A stretch of DNA of 64,000 nucleotides from assembly GCF_000817735.3 (NCBI RefSeq), contig NZ_JTJC03000007.1:62001-126000 (forward strand). The letters run 5' to 3'. Under the pieces are notes generated by a model. It did no database searches, was not told where the DNA came from, and saw nothing but the letters and a program-made list of their open reading frames with translations. The translations under genes and the position numbers were made by a program. Source of the stretch: Scytonema millei VB511283 (GTDB lineage: Bacteria > Cyanobacteriota > Cyanobacteriia > Cyanobacteriales > Chroococcidiopsidaceae). Positions 49,483 to 59,396 of the stretch are shown in pieces (position 1 is the stretch's first letter; every line of letters begins with the position of its first letter).

Positions 49483-51198
49483 TCAATCTATGGATTGATG
49501 CATGGGTAGCGTCACGATAAATTTTGCTCCTTGGCTTGGCGTACTTTCGGCTGTAATACTGCCACCATGCCGCTCGACAATCTTACGGCAAATCGCTAAA
49601 CCTATGCCCGTGCCTTCGTATTCGCTGCGACCGTGCAACCGTTGAAAAACTTGAAAAATGCGATCGCAATACTTTCGATCGAAACCAATACCGTTATCTT
49701 CAACTGTAATTTGACAAAGATAAGTATTTAGCAAATTCTCAGTTAATTGTTCGCGATTATCGATAATTTGACTGTAGATCTTCACGCAAGGAAGTTCATT
49801 TTTTCGCCGAAATTTGATGGCATTGCCAATCAAATTTTGCAATAACTGACGCATTTGTAATGGGTCTGCATGAATGGTTGGTAGCTCGCTCAACTCCACG
49901 CGCGCCTCAGTTTGCTGAATTAACACTTCTAAATCTGATAGTACCTCTTTTGCTACCTTGGCAAGATTCACGACAACGAAAGGTTGCGCCCTAGTTGTAA
50001 TTCGTGAAAATACGAGCAAATCGTCAATTAAAATCTGCATTCTCTGGGCGGCGTTTTGCATCCGCCTGATATAATCAGCCCCCTGTTCGCTCAAGATTTC
50101 GCCATATTTTTCTTGAAGTCTGTTGCCGAATGCCTGAATCTTCCGCAACGGTTCTTGCAGATCGTGCGAAGCAATCGAGGCAAATTGTTGCAATTCGGCA
50201 TTCGATCGCGCTAGCTCCTGAGAGTAGCGAGTTTCTTGTTCTAAAAGTTGAGCTTGAGTTATGGCAATACCAATTTGATCGGCTAGCTGTCCCAGCAACT
50301 CTGTCTCAAAATCAGTCCAATCTCGCGGACTACTGCATTGATGGGCAATTAAGAGACCCCAGAGTTCTTCTTTGATAATAATCGGCACGACCAGTTTTGC
50401 TTTAACTTGGACTTGCCGCATGAATTCAACTAAACAAGGCGCAATGTTTTCTTCCCGTTCCACATCGGCAATGCCGCGAATTCGCCCTTGACAGTAAAGC
50501 TGATGGCAATCCTCTGGAAAAACTTCCGCAGCAAATTGCTGTCCCAGAACTGAGAACCAACCAGGTAGCACTGCCTCAGCAACTGCACTACCAGTACCAT
50601 CCGATCGCAGGCGATAAATTAAAACTCGATCCGCTTGCAGAATCTTCTGGACTTCGATCGCCGCCGCTTGTAGAATCTCCTCTAACTGAAGAGATTGACG
50701 AATTTTCAGCGCGACTTCCGCAAATAATTGCGATCGCTGATACTGCCGTTGGCGCTGCTCGATCTCCTGCTGTAACTGTACGTTTTGCGCTTGGAGTTGC
50801 TTGGCTAGCGATCGCAACCGAAGATGCGTCTGCACCCTTGCCAACACCTCTTCATGCTGTAATGGCTTCGTTACATAATCGACTGCTCCCACCTGCAAAC
50901 CCTTCACTTTATCTGCTGTTTCAGACAAGGCAGTCATAAAAATTACCGGAATCTCCCGCGTTGATTCATTCGCTTTGAGGCGGCTGCAAGTTTCAAAACC
51001 ATCTATCCCTGGCATCAAAATATCTAACAGGATCAGATCTGGCGAGGCATATGCTGCTTTTTGGAGCGCGCTTTCACCATCTTCAGCGATCAAAATTTTG
51101 AAGCCGTAATTAGTTAAGAAATCGAATAGGATTTCCAAATTAGTAGGAGTATCATCGACCACTAGGATCGTGCCTGGTTCGGCAGTAGCCACGCTCAT
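49483..51198 (-). CDS. Response regulator-GAF-histidine kinase hybrid
   Basis: A 571-residue soluble signalling protein: REC domain 1-125 (ILVVDDTPTN, phospho-Asp in LILLDILMPG), coiled coil 130-160, GAF domain about 165-325 (FPEDCHQLYC; no obvious bilin-binding CxxH placement confirmed), HisKA with SIASHDLQEPL near residue 345, and HATPase with VEDNGIGF and GTGIGLAICRKIV. Eight bases after the giant kinase gene, so the two are surely one operon and may form a relay. No membrane segment. Confidence 0.92.
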   Translation of the reverse strand: MSVATAEPGTILVVDDTPTNLEILFDFLTNYGFKILIAEDGESALQKAAYASPDLILLDILMPGIDGFETCSRLKANESTREIPVIFMTALSETADKVKGLQVGAVDYVTKPLQHEEVLARVQTHLRLRSLAKQLQAQNVQLQQEIEQRQRQYQRSQLFAEVALKIRQSLQLEEILQAAAIEVQKILQADRVLIYRLRSDGTGSAVAEAVLPGWFSVLGQQFAAEVFPEDCHQLYCQGRIRGIADVEREENIAPCLVEFMRQVQVKAKLVVPIIIKEELWGLLIAHQCSSPRDWTDFETELLGQLADQIGIAITQAQLLEQETRYSQELARSNAELQQFASIASHDLQEPLRKIQAFGNRLQEKYGEILSEQGADYIRRMQNAAQRMQILIDDLLVFSRITTRAQPFVVVNLAKVAKEVLSDLEVLIQQTEARVELSELPTIHADPLQMRQLLQNLIGNAIKFRRKNELPCVKIYSQIIDNREQLTENLLNTYLCQITVEDNGIGFDRKYCDRIFQVFQRLHGRSEYEGTGIGLAICRKIVERHGGSITAESTPSQGAKFIVTLPMHQSID

Positions 51199-51206
51199 TC
51201 ATGCCT

Positions 51207-54200
51207 CTAAGTCTCTAAGTATTTTTTCACAAACTCCAGAATTTGTTTCTCTTTATAACTTTTAGCGAGTTGACGCAGATGCAGCGCAAATGGTAGAAAC
51301 CGCCGATCTAATGCTTCAATTCTAGCGGCTTGTTCCAAGATGCCTCGAATATCACCCCTCATTGCCAAATCGAGCAACTTCGCCATCTCCTCAACTGGGG
51401 GAGGAACGATCGCTCCTGCTGCTGCTGGGTCAGGGAGCAGGGAGCGGGGAGCAGGGAGCAGGGAAGAGTGAGAAACGATCGCTCCTGCTGCCAATTCTCT
51501 TGGTGGGGAATTATCTAAAGCTTTAATTGTCGATTCTTCCTCATAAATCCATTCCAAACCTAAGTGAATCCTTAATTTTTCTAATAAATCTGTCTCGCGA
51601 ACTGGCTTCGGCAGAAAATCATCGCAACCGACTGCTTGACTCTGCCGCCGATCGAAATCGAACACGCTAGCTGAGATCGCGATCGCCACTACACCTGCTA
51701 ACTCTGGCAATGCTCTGAGATGACGAGTCACTTCAAAGCCATCCATCCCAGGCATGACTAAATCTAGGATCGCGCAATCAGGCTGAAACGCCTGTGCCTT
51801 AGTCAAACCATCAAGACCGTCGATCGCTTCTAACATTTCAAACCCCAGTGGCTCCAGCATATTGACTATGACAGAACGGTTCGACCATTTGTCGTCTATG
51901 ACCAACACTTTCAATCTGTCGCCTTTAAAACCGATAATTCTCCGTTTACTCGTGTTAGTAACCTCAGCTAATTGGCAAATTCTCGGGAATTCTAGCTCGA
52001 ACCAAAAAGCACTCCCTTGACCCAAAGTACTCTTGACCTCGATGTCACCACCCATCTTTTGCACTAACTGTTTGCTAATTGCCAAACCCAATCCCGTTCC
52101 TTCAACGTGATGACGATGCTTGCCTACCTGCTGAAATGGCAAGAAAATTTCTTCTAACTGTTCTGCTGCCATGCCAATTCCGGTATCTTCTACTTGAAAC
52201 CGCAGCTTTCCAGCGCGATCGCTCACTTTGAAAGTCACGCTACCTTTTTCGGTAAACTTGACGGCATTGCCCAACAGATTGAGCAAGACTTGTCGCAGTC
52301 GTTTCTCGTCAGCACGAATGAATTGCGGTAGGTTAGACGGCTGGTAAGTTAAACAAATGCCTTTTTGCTCGGCGCGAATTTGACAGATATCGACAATCCC
52401 CGCTAGAAATTCTAAAAAATTGAAATCGTGACAATCAAGTTCCATTTTTTGAGCTTCGATTTTGGAGATGTCTAAAACATCGTCGATTAGAGTCAGCAAG
52501 TGATCCCCACAGCGATAAATGATATCCAAACCATTCTTTTGTTGCTCGGTCAAAGCTTTTTCTCTCTTGAGAATTTGAGCGTAACCCAAAATGCCATTGA
52601 GCGGGGTGCGGAGTTCGTGGCTCATATTGGCTAAAAATTCACTCTTAGCCTGACTCGCAGCTGAGGCGGCTATTTCTGCTCGCTGGCGATCGCCAATTTC
52701 CTGTTGCAGTTGTACGTTCTTTGCTTGTAGCTCTAGCGTCCGCTCCGCTACTTTAGTTTCTAAAGACTGGTTATAGTTTTCTAAATCGTGATAAAGACGA
52801 GCATTTTCGATTGAAATTGCGGCTTGAGCAGATAGCAGTTGTAAAATTTCCAGGCGGTCGGGTGTAAAAGCTCCAGTTGTGAGATTGTTTTCTAGGTAGA
52901 GAATGCCCGTCAGTTTCCCCTGGTGCAGAATTGGCGTGCATAAAACCGATTTTGGTTGGCGATCGACAATATAAGGATCGGTAGCAAAAATTTCTGCAAC
53001 AGTTGCATTATTTAAAACGATAGATTCTAGGGTTCTGGCTACATAATTGATAACCGAAATCGGTAGAATCAGACAATCTTCGCACGTTTCTAATATTTTG
53101 AAAGGAAGTACTTTCCGTCCAGCAATTTCATCTAAACTACTCCCTCCAATTGCTTCGATGTAAAGTTCTCCTGCTTTATCTAAAAGTAAAAATCCTTTTT
53201 CCGCTCCGGCATTTTCCAGCACAGTTTGCATGAGTTTAGTCAGCAAATTGTTTAAAACAATTTCGCTTGAAAGCGCTTGCGAGGCTTTCATTACAGTTGC
53301 TAAATCTAGGTTTTTGGAGCTTTTAAGTGGAGTAGAGTTTGCAGTTTGGTTAATCTCTTCAAATGGGCTTTCTTGCTTTGGAGCTTGAGCCAGTAGTTGA
53401 GGATATTTTGCTTCTAAATCTTTAATTTTTGCCGCTGCTCCCCACCGTAGATAACCGTAGTAAGCCTCGACTAAGTAAACTTGCGCAATTTTATCTTTGC
53501 CTTGTAAAAAATAAAATTTGGCTGCTAATTCATTTGCTAATGCTTCTTCTTGAATGTATCCATGCTCTCTCGCCCCAGCGATCGCGCGATCGTAAAACTC
53601 CATTGCTTGCCAATATTGACCTAATATCCGCGCTTGCTCTGCCTCTACCAATTCGTACTTATGCTGAAAATTCATCGGGGCATAACCCGCCCATTTCCGC
53701 ATCTTTTTCTGGTTATTGAGTACTCTGTCTAAAAGTTGTTCTTGTTGCGATCGCGATGCTGATGGATAAATTACTAGTTGTGCCAAAGAATCGTAGAAAT
53801 GAAAGACCGGCACAACTAGAAATGCTTTGACTCCATCTAAATACTGTGCGGCTCGATCTGCATTTTCTAATGCTCGCTCGGACTCGCCAAATAAATAACA
53901 AAGAATCAGTTTGTTGATATAAAGGTAGTGCAATCCAGTGCGATCGTTGGCTTTCTCTAACAGCGGTAGCGATCGCTCTTCGTTGTATGCTTGACCTAAC
54001 AAACAGCACCGATTTTGAGCTGGTTCGAGTAAGTTAGAGACTGACTGCTGAAAGATTTGATTCCAACTTAAGGCATTTTCTTGCTTTAACTGAAGCAGAG
54101 CATCGCTGAGGTTTGCCATGTCGCGCTCCAGATTTGCCAGTTCTTGACCAGTAAAATAGGAATATTGGCATCTTTGCATGGCAGCATAGCCACCATATTC

Positions 54201-57200
54201 AAAATGTCCGTTTTCCAATCCATTCCGATATCCATTCAGTAGCAGTGGTAAAGTTTCTCTAGCGTCTACTTTTCCATGCATGGTACACGATCCGGCGACA
54301 AAAAATACACTTGTCTTGAGTTCTACGGTGTTGAATCGCTCCACTAAGTTTAAAGCCAACTTGCCAAATTGATAAGCCGACTCAACATCCTCAACTATGC
54401 CGTTTAAAATCACGCCGTAACAAACATAACCGTAAGCTGAAAAAGGTGCGTTGCCAAATTCAAGCGATAAATTTACCTGTTCGCAGACAACCAGGGGAAA
54501 GAGCATCGGTGCAGCTTGATAGGTAGGAGAACCTAAACTAGTTAGCATTCGGATAGCTGCTAGTTTATCTACCTCTGTCATTAACGGTAAATTAATCAAC
54601 TCTGCTATATTTTTCCCAGCCAAATTTGTTGCTGTGCGACTGAGTGCTTGTTGCAAATCTAAGGAACTAGGCGACTGGGGTAATTTTACACCTAGCAGTT
54701 CCAGTGCTTGTAATCCAATGGCGATCGCTTCAAGTTGTTTGACTTGCGCCATGCAAGTTTGAATTTTGACTTCATAAACTTTCATTTTGTCAATTGGCGT
54801 TTTTGCCTGTTTTAAGACAATCGTTGCCCATTGTTCCATTTGCTCGAAGTCGCCATTCAGGTAAGCTGTTTCTACTGCTGACTCGTAGAGTGCCTGTGTT
54901 AGCTCGTACTGATTTTGCCAGCTATTTGCTGTTAATAATCCCAAACCCAATTTAAAGTAGCGCATAGCAGACTCGTACGCCATTGCTGCTTTCGCTTTCT
55001 GACCAGCTAAGAGATTAAGTTCGGCTAGCTCGTATTTTTCCGCATCTAAAGTGAGTAAGTCAGAGCCATAATTTAGGTGATTAACTAAAGCAAAAATATT
55101 TTCTTTCTGTTCTTCGATCGCGGTATTTTTGAGTAGTAGCTGACCGATTTTTAGATGAGTTGCTTGTTTTTGTGGATCTGGAATCAGAGAATAAGCTGCT
55201 TGCTGGACGCGATCGTGCAAAAACTTATAGCTAACTTTTAATGGTTTAACTAATAATATTCTTGAGGTATCTGGCTCGATCGCTAGCGGAATTTTATATG
55301 CTTCAGAAAGGGGTAAAATTAGATTTGCTTGTAAGGCTTCCCATAAATCCTTTGCTGTTTCTAACAAAGATTTCTCATTGACAATAGCTAAAACATCCAA
55401 TGTGAATTTATCTCCGATACAGGCAGCAAACTTAAGAACGTTCTGCGTCTTTGGTGATAATTTTTGAATTTGACCAACCATTAATTCAATAACATTGTCA
55501 GTAATCTCAATTTCCTGAAGCACCTGAATATCCCACTGCCAGCCAGCGCGATCGAAATCAAATGTCAACAGTTTTTCTTGATATAGAGATTTTAGTAGCT
55601 GAGTTAAGAAAAAAGGATTACCTTGAGTTTTCTTAAACACTAACTCAGCCAGCGACTTGGTTGTAGTAGTGTTCGTGCGGAGAGTATCGGCAACTAATTG
55701 GTTAGTGTGGGTAATTTGTAAAGGTTGAAGGACAATATCATTCGTTACGACATGAGTTTGTTGAATCTCAGCCAAAGTCACCATTAGAGGATGAGAGCCA
55801 TTAACTTCATTATCGCGATAAGCTCCGATTAATAATAAATATTGACTATTCGAGTCACATACAAGCAACTGAATCAGTTTTAAAGAAGCTAGATCGACCC
55901 ACTGTAAGTCATCTAAAAAAATAACTAGCGGATGTTCTGGTTGAGTAAATACGTGAATAAATTGTCGAAATACTCGATTAAATCGATTTTGAGACTCAGT
56001 TATTCCTAAACTAGGAACTACTGGCTGCACGCCAATAATGCGTTCGACTTCGGGAATAACGTCAATAATTATCTGACCGTTAGAACCTAAAGCCGCCAAA
56101 AGTTTGGCTTGCCAAATTGCAATGCGATCGCGACTTTCGGTCAGTAATTGCCGGATTAATTCTTGAAATGCTTGAATTAAAGAAGCATAAGGAATATTGC
56201 GCTTAAATTGGTCGAATTTACCCGAAATAAAATATCCCCGCGCTCCCACAATTGGTTTATGAACTTCATTGACTAAAGAAGATTTACCGACCCCAGAATA
56301 ACCGCTAACTAACATCATCTCGGTCGCGCCTCGACTGACGCGATCGAAAGCATCTATAAGAGTTGTAACTTCTCGTTCGCGACCGTAAAGTTTTTGAGGA
56401 ATTGAAAATTGACTGGATAAATCGAGCTGTCCTACACGGAAGGAAGAAATTTTTTGAGTCGTCTGTAACATGCTCAGACAAGTTTCTAAGTCAGCCTTCA
56501 AACCCAACGCACTTTGATAGCGGTCTTCTGCCGTTTTTGCTAGTAATTTCATCACAATTTCCGCGATCGCTGGCGGAATTTCTGGCTGATATTCTCTAGG
56601 CGATACAGCGGCTTTAGCAATATGCGAGTGAATGAGTTCTAGTGGATTGTTTGCCTGAAATGGTAGCTGTCCTGTCAGCATTTCATAGAAAGTCACGCCT
56701 AACGAATAAAAGTCAGTTCGATAATCGAGCGCCCGGTTCATCCTACCTGTTTGCTCAGGTGACATATAGGCAAGATTGCCTTCTAATAGATCGGGATGAC
56801 GAACGATTTGATTCTCTATAGGCAAGCGTGAAGCAAGGCTGAGATCGATAAACAGCGCTTGACCTGTTTCGGGATTCGCTAGGATATTGCAGGGCTGAAT
56901 ATCTTTATGAATAATGTTGTGTTGATGCAGCTGAGCGATGGTTGAAACTAATTGAGTTGCAATTGATAAAAAGCTATTCAATTCAAATCGTTTTTGCGAT
57001 TCGAGCAGTTTTTTTAAAGATATTCCTGAAAAGTCTGCATAGATCAGCGCTAACCCATTTCGATAACTTTCTAAAGTTAATGGTTGAAGGAACCCTGCTA
57101 TTTTCAGATCGTGAAGAATGTTATACTCGTGTTTTAAGTAAGTCAGCTCTTCTATAGATGTACGCTCGGCTTTCGGAGTTTTAATAATAACTGAGGTTTT

Positions 57201-57290
57201 GTCTGTATCTCTATAAGCACGATAAACAGTCGTGCTAGTGCATTCAGTCATAACTTCTAGTAGCGTATAACCCGCGATCGCCATGCTCAT
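51207..57290 (-). CDS. Giant hybrid kinase: Ser/Thr kinase-AAA-GAF-His kinase-REC
   Basis: 2027 residues. Order: protein kinase domain 1-270 (HKDIQPCNIL; the DFG position reads DLS), AAA ATPase from about 290 (Walker A GYSGVGKSS near 333), long helical TPR-like region about 600-1300, GAF about 1335-1500, HisKA with NMSHELRTPLNGIL near 1557, HATPase, REC with ILDLVMPGMDGFE near 1845, C-terminal HPt-like helices. This is the cyanobacterial multi-sensor family that includes heterocyst and stress kinases. A repeat-derived insert lies at about 1935-1960. First gene of a two-gene operon. Confidence 0.93.
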   Translation of the reverse strand: MSMAIAGYTLLEVMTECTSTTVYRAYRDTDKTSVIIKTPKAERTSIEELTYLKHEYNILHDLKIAGFLQPLTLESYRNGLALIYADFSGISLKKLLESQKRFELNSFLSIATQLVSTIAQLHQHNIIHKDIQPCNILANPETGQALFIDLSLASRLPIENQIVRHPDLLEGNLAYMSPEQTGRMNRALDYRTDFYSLGVTFYEMLTGQLPFQANNPLELIHSHIAKAAVSPREYQPEIPPAIAEIVMKLLAKTAEDRYQSALGLKADLETCLSMLQTTQKISSFRVGQLDLSSQFSIPQKLYGREREVTTLIDAFDRVSRGATEMMLVSGYSGVGKSSLVNEVHKPIVGARGYFISGKFDQFKRNIPYASLIQAFQELIRQLLTESRDRIAIWQAKLLAALGSNGQIIIDVIPEVERIIGVQPVVPSLGITESQNRFNRVFRQFIHVFTQPEHPLVIFLDDLQWVDLASLKLIQLLVCDSNSQYLLLIGAYRDNEVNGSHPLMVTLAEIQQTHVVTNDIVLQPLQITHTNQLVADTLRTNTTTTKSLAELVFKKTQGNPFFLTQLLKSLYQEKLLTFDFDRAGWQWDIQVLQEIEITDNVIELMVGQIQKLSPKTQNVLKFAACIGDKFTLDVLAIVNEKSLLETAKDLWEALQANLILPLSEAYKIPLAIEPDTSRILLVKPLKVSYKFLHDRVQQAAYSLIPDPQKQATHLKIGQLLLKNTAIEEQKENIFALVNHLNYGSDLLTLDAEKYELAELNLLAGQKAKAAMAYESAMRYFKLGLGLLTANSWQNQYELTQALYESAVETAYLNGDFEQMEQWATIVLKQAKTPIDKMKVYEVKIQTCMAQVKQLEAIAIGLQALELLGVKLPQSPSSLDLQQALSRTATNLAGKNIAELINLPLMTEVDKLAAIRMLTSLGSPTYQAAPMLFPLVVCEQVNLSLEFGNAPFSAYGYVCYGVILNGIVEDVESAYQFGKLALNLVERFNTVELKTSVFFVAGSCTMHGKVDARETLPLLLNGYRNGLENGHFEYGGYAAMQRCQYSYFTGQELANLERDMANLSDALLQLKQENALSWNQIFQQSVSNLLEPAQNRCCLLGQAYNEERSLPLLEKANDRTGLHYLYINKLILCYLFGESERALENADRAAQYLDGVKAFLVVPVFHFYDSLAQLVIYPSASRSQQEQLLDRVLNNQKKMRKWAGYAPMNFQHKYELVEAEQARILGQYWQAMEFYDRAIAGAREHGYIQEEALANELAAKFYFLQGKDKIAQVYLVEAYYGYLRWGAAAKIKDLEAKYPQLLAQAPKQESPFEEINQTANSTPLKSSKNLDLATVMKASQALSSEIVLNNLLTKLMQTVLENAGAEKGFLLLDKAGELYIEAIGGSSLDEIAGRKVLPFKILETCEDCLILPISVINYVARTLESIVLNNATVAEIFATDPYIVDRQPKSVLCTPILHQGKLTGILYLENNLTTGAFTPDRLEILQLLSAQAAISIENARLYHDLENYNQSLETKVAERTLELQAKNVQLQQEIGDRQRAEIAASAASQAKSEFLANMSHELRTPLNGILGYAQILKREKALTEQQKNGLDIIYRCGDHLLTLIDDVLDISKIEAQKMELDCHDFNFLEFLAGIVDICQIRAEQKGICLTYQPSNLPQFIRADEKRLRQVLLNLLGNAVKFTEKGSVTFKVSDRAGKLRFQVEDTGIGMAAEQLEEIFLPFQQVGKHRHHVEGTGLGLAISKQLVQKMGGDIEVKSTLGQGSAFWFELEFPRICQLAEVTNTSKRRIIGFKGDRLKVLVIDDKWSNRSVIVNMLEPLGFEMLEAIDGLDGLTKAQAFQPDCAILDLVMPGMDGFEVTRHLRALPELAGVVAIAISASVFDFDRRQSQAVGCDDFLPKPVRETDLLEKLRIHLGLEWIYEEESTIKALDNSPPRELAAGAIVSHSSLLPAPRSLLPDPAAAGAIVPPPVEEMAKLLDLAMRGDIRGILEQAARIEALDRRFLPFALHLRQLAKSYKEKQILEFVKKYLET
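51415..51495. repeat. In-frame repeat insert in the giant kinase
   Basis: Direct duplication of CGATCGCTCCTGCTGC (about 51408 and 51478) around GGGAGCA heptamers, encoding AAGAIV twice around SSLLPAPRSLLPDP. Confidence 0.8.
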
Positions 57291-57688
57291 TTTCTGATTG
57301 CACTGATGGAGTAAAAAATTTTAATAGCTGTCAGTTCTTCGACACGGTTTTAATCATAGCCAAATACTAATCTTAGCAAACGTCACAGCTTTCAAGCTTT
57401 TTGTCAGGAAAAACTTAAACCCTTATCCGAGCGAATTTACGCGATCGCACTCACCCGCTCATCCAGCCTAGAGAGATCGCTACAGCTCTTTCTATTTGAT
57501 AAAACTTGCACTGTCTTTCTTAAGGAAGATGTCATTAATTAAACAGTAGTATAAATTTTCTGTGTAAAAAATACTCATTTAACTGTATCAAACGATCGCC
57601 TAATAAATCGCTCAGTATGGGTAGGGTGCGTTAGCCTTTAGCGTTACGCACCCTACGTAGATTTCTAAATTACTCTATAGAGATTTGC
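57291..57688. other. Divergent intergenic region with a palindrome
   Basis: 398 bp between the kinase operon and the MscS gene. An inverted repeat of the GTAGGGTGCGTTA family lies at 57621-57656. The rest is AT-rich with HIP1 sites; promoters for both sides must be here but are not identified. Confidence 0.6.
57621..57656. repeat. Dispersed GTAGGGTGCGTTA palindrome
   Basis: GTAGGGTGCGTTAG and GTTACGCACCCTAC arms around an 8-nt centre, ending 33 bp before the MscS start. Same family as 2232-2259. Confidence 0.82.
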
Positions 57689-59314
57689 ATGGTTCGTTCT
57701 CGCCGTTTTCGACTCGTATCTAACCTAATAAGCGCAATTTTTACTATAGTCCTAGCTGTGGGCTTGTGGCTGCCCGCGATCGCCCAGACACCTGCAAAAG
57801 TCCCTGTCGTGCTAGACGGACAGCCCATCTTTCAAGTCAGCAATTCAGGACAGTACGGCGCTCGGGAACGAGCGGAAGCGATCGCTAAACAACTACAAAA
57901 TGCAGTTCGAGCCGATCGACCAATTCAGGTAGAAATCGAACAGCGCAACCAGTTACCGACAATTTTATTAAACGATCGCTACCTGCTGACAGTTACAGAA
58001 CGAGATGCAATTCCAGGTAGCACGCCACAAGAACAAGCAAGTCAGTGGGTACAGCAAATTCAGGAGGCATTAGAGCGAGCAAAAACCGAGAGAACGACAG
58101 CCTATCTTTGGCAAACTAGTCTTTTAGCAGCAGGAATTGTCCTGATAGCTGCTGCTTTAACGTGGGGATTGGGATGGATTAAGCATCGTTTCTTTCAAGC
58201 GGCTCAAGAGCAATTAACTGCTAGTACGGAAGCTGATGCCGATCGCCAACCGCTACGCATATTAGAATTTTTGTTCAAACTCGTGTTAGCGATCGCGCGA
58301 ATTGGACTTTGGGTAGGCGTTGTCCTTTACATCACGAACTTGTTTCCCTTTACGCGGCAGTGGAGTTACCAAATTGCTAGCGTGCTTGCGACTAGCCTTG
58401 CCTCACCCATCCTGACGTTGAGCAATAACTCTTATTCTGTCATCGACTTGGTAGTCTTAGCCGGATTGCTGTTTGGCTTAGTCATCTGTGCTGGAATTGT
58501 CACCAATCTGTTTCGCTCTCGCGTGCTGCGGTATGCTGGCATCAATCGCGGCGCTCAGGAAGCGATCGCTATTCTTGCCAAATACGGTTTGATCTTTGTT
58601 GGCTCGCTGGTATTGCTGCAAGTCTGGGGACTGGATATTAGCTCTTTGGCGATCGTTGCTAGTGCCTTAAGTGTAGGAATTGGTTTCGGCTTGCAAGATA
58701 TTGCCAAAAATTTCGGTAGCGGGATCGTATTGGTGTTCGAGCGCCCGATTCAGGTAGGAGATTTTGTCGAAGTGGGAGACTATAAAGGAACTGTCGAGCG
58801 GATCGGAGCCAGAAGCACTGAAATTCGCACCCTCGATCGCGTTTCGATCATCGTGCCGAATTCTCGCTTTCTCGAAAATGAAGTGATTAACTGGAGCCAC
58901 CATAACCCGATCTCGCGCCTCCATCTCCCCGTTGGCGTTGCCTATGGTTGCGATGCCAAAGCTGTAGAAGCCGCTTTACTAGAAGCCGCTCGCAACCATC
59001 CCAAGGTGTTAAAGTCTCCCCCGCCGCAAGTGCTGTTTAAAAGCTTTGGTGACAGCGCCCTAGATTTTGAATTATTGGTTTGGACTAAGGAACCGGAACG
59101 GCAATTTTTACTCACCAGCGATCTGTACTATCAAATCTACGACGTGCTGAACCAGAAAGAAATCGAGATTCCTTTTCCGCAGCACGATCTCCACCTGCGT
59201 TCTGGAACGGTGGGACTTTCACCACAAGTCGAGTCAGCTTTAACTCAAATGCTGGCACGTTGGCAGAATAACGGCGATCGCCATTCCCATACTTCAGGTG
59301 ACGGCAAATCGTAA
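57689..59314 (+). CDS. MscS-family mechanosensitive channel
   Basis: A 541-residue protein with a signal peptide (to about AIAQ, residue 33), a periplasmic domain (35-135), membrane helices near 148-168, 190-215, 240-265 and 285-310, and the MscS pore helix with SVGIGFGLQDIAKNFGSG. The beta domain follows (GDFVEVGDYKGTVERIGARSTEIRT). It relieves turgor under osmotic downshock. Stand-alone gene. Confidence 0.92.
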   Translation: MVRSRRFRLVSNLISAIFTIVLAVGLWLPAIAQTPAKVPVVLDGQPIFQVSNSGQYGARERAEAIAKQLQNAVRADRPIQVEIEQRNQLPTILLNDRYLLTVTERDAIPGSTPQEQASQWVQQIQEALERAKTERTTAYLWQTSLLAAGIVLIAAALTWGLGWIKHRFFQAAQEQLTASTEADADRQPLRILEFLFKLVLAIARIGLWVGVVLYITNLFPFTRQWSYQIASVLATSLASPILTLSNNSYSVIDLVVLAGLLFGLVICAGIVTNLFRSRVLRYAGINRGAQEAIAILAKYGLIFVGSLVLLQVWGLDISSLAIVASALSVGIGFGLQDIAKNFGSGIVLVFERPIQVGDFVEVGDYKGTVERIGARSTEIRTLDRVSIIVPNSRFLENEVINWSHHNPISRLHLPVGVAYGCDAKAVEAALLEAARNHPKVLKSPPPQVLFKSFGDSALDFELLVWTKEPERQFLLTSDLYYQIYDVLNQKEIEIPFPQHDLHLRSGTVGLSPQVESALTQMLARWQNNGDRHSHTSGDGKS

Positions 59315-59335
59315 TCGCGAGGTTATATATCTACT

Positions 59336-59396
59336 CCCAACTCCCGACTCCCTTGTCTCCCCCCTCTCCCTACTCCCTGCTCCCTGCTCCCTACTA
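59336..59396. repeat. Heptamer array (CTCCCGA, CTCCCTA, CTCCCTG)
   Basis: About seven units between the convergent MscS and sensor-kinase genes. Confidence 0.8.
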
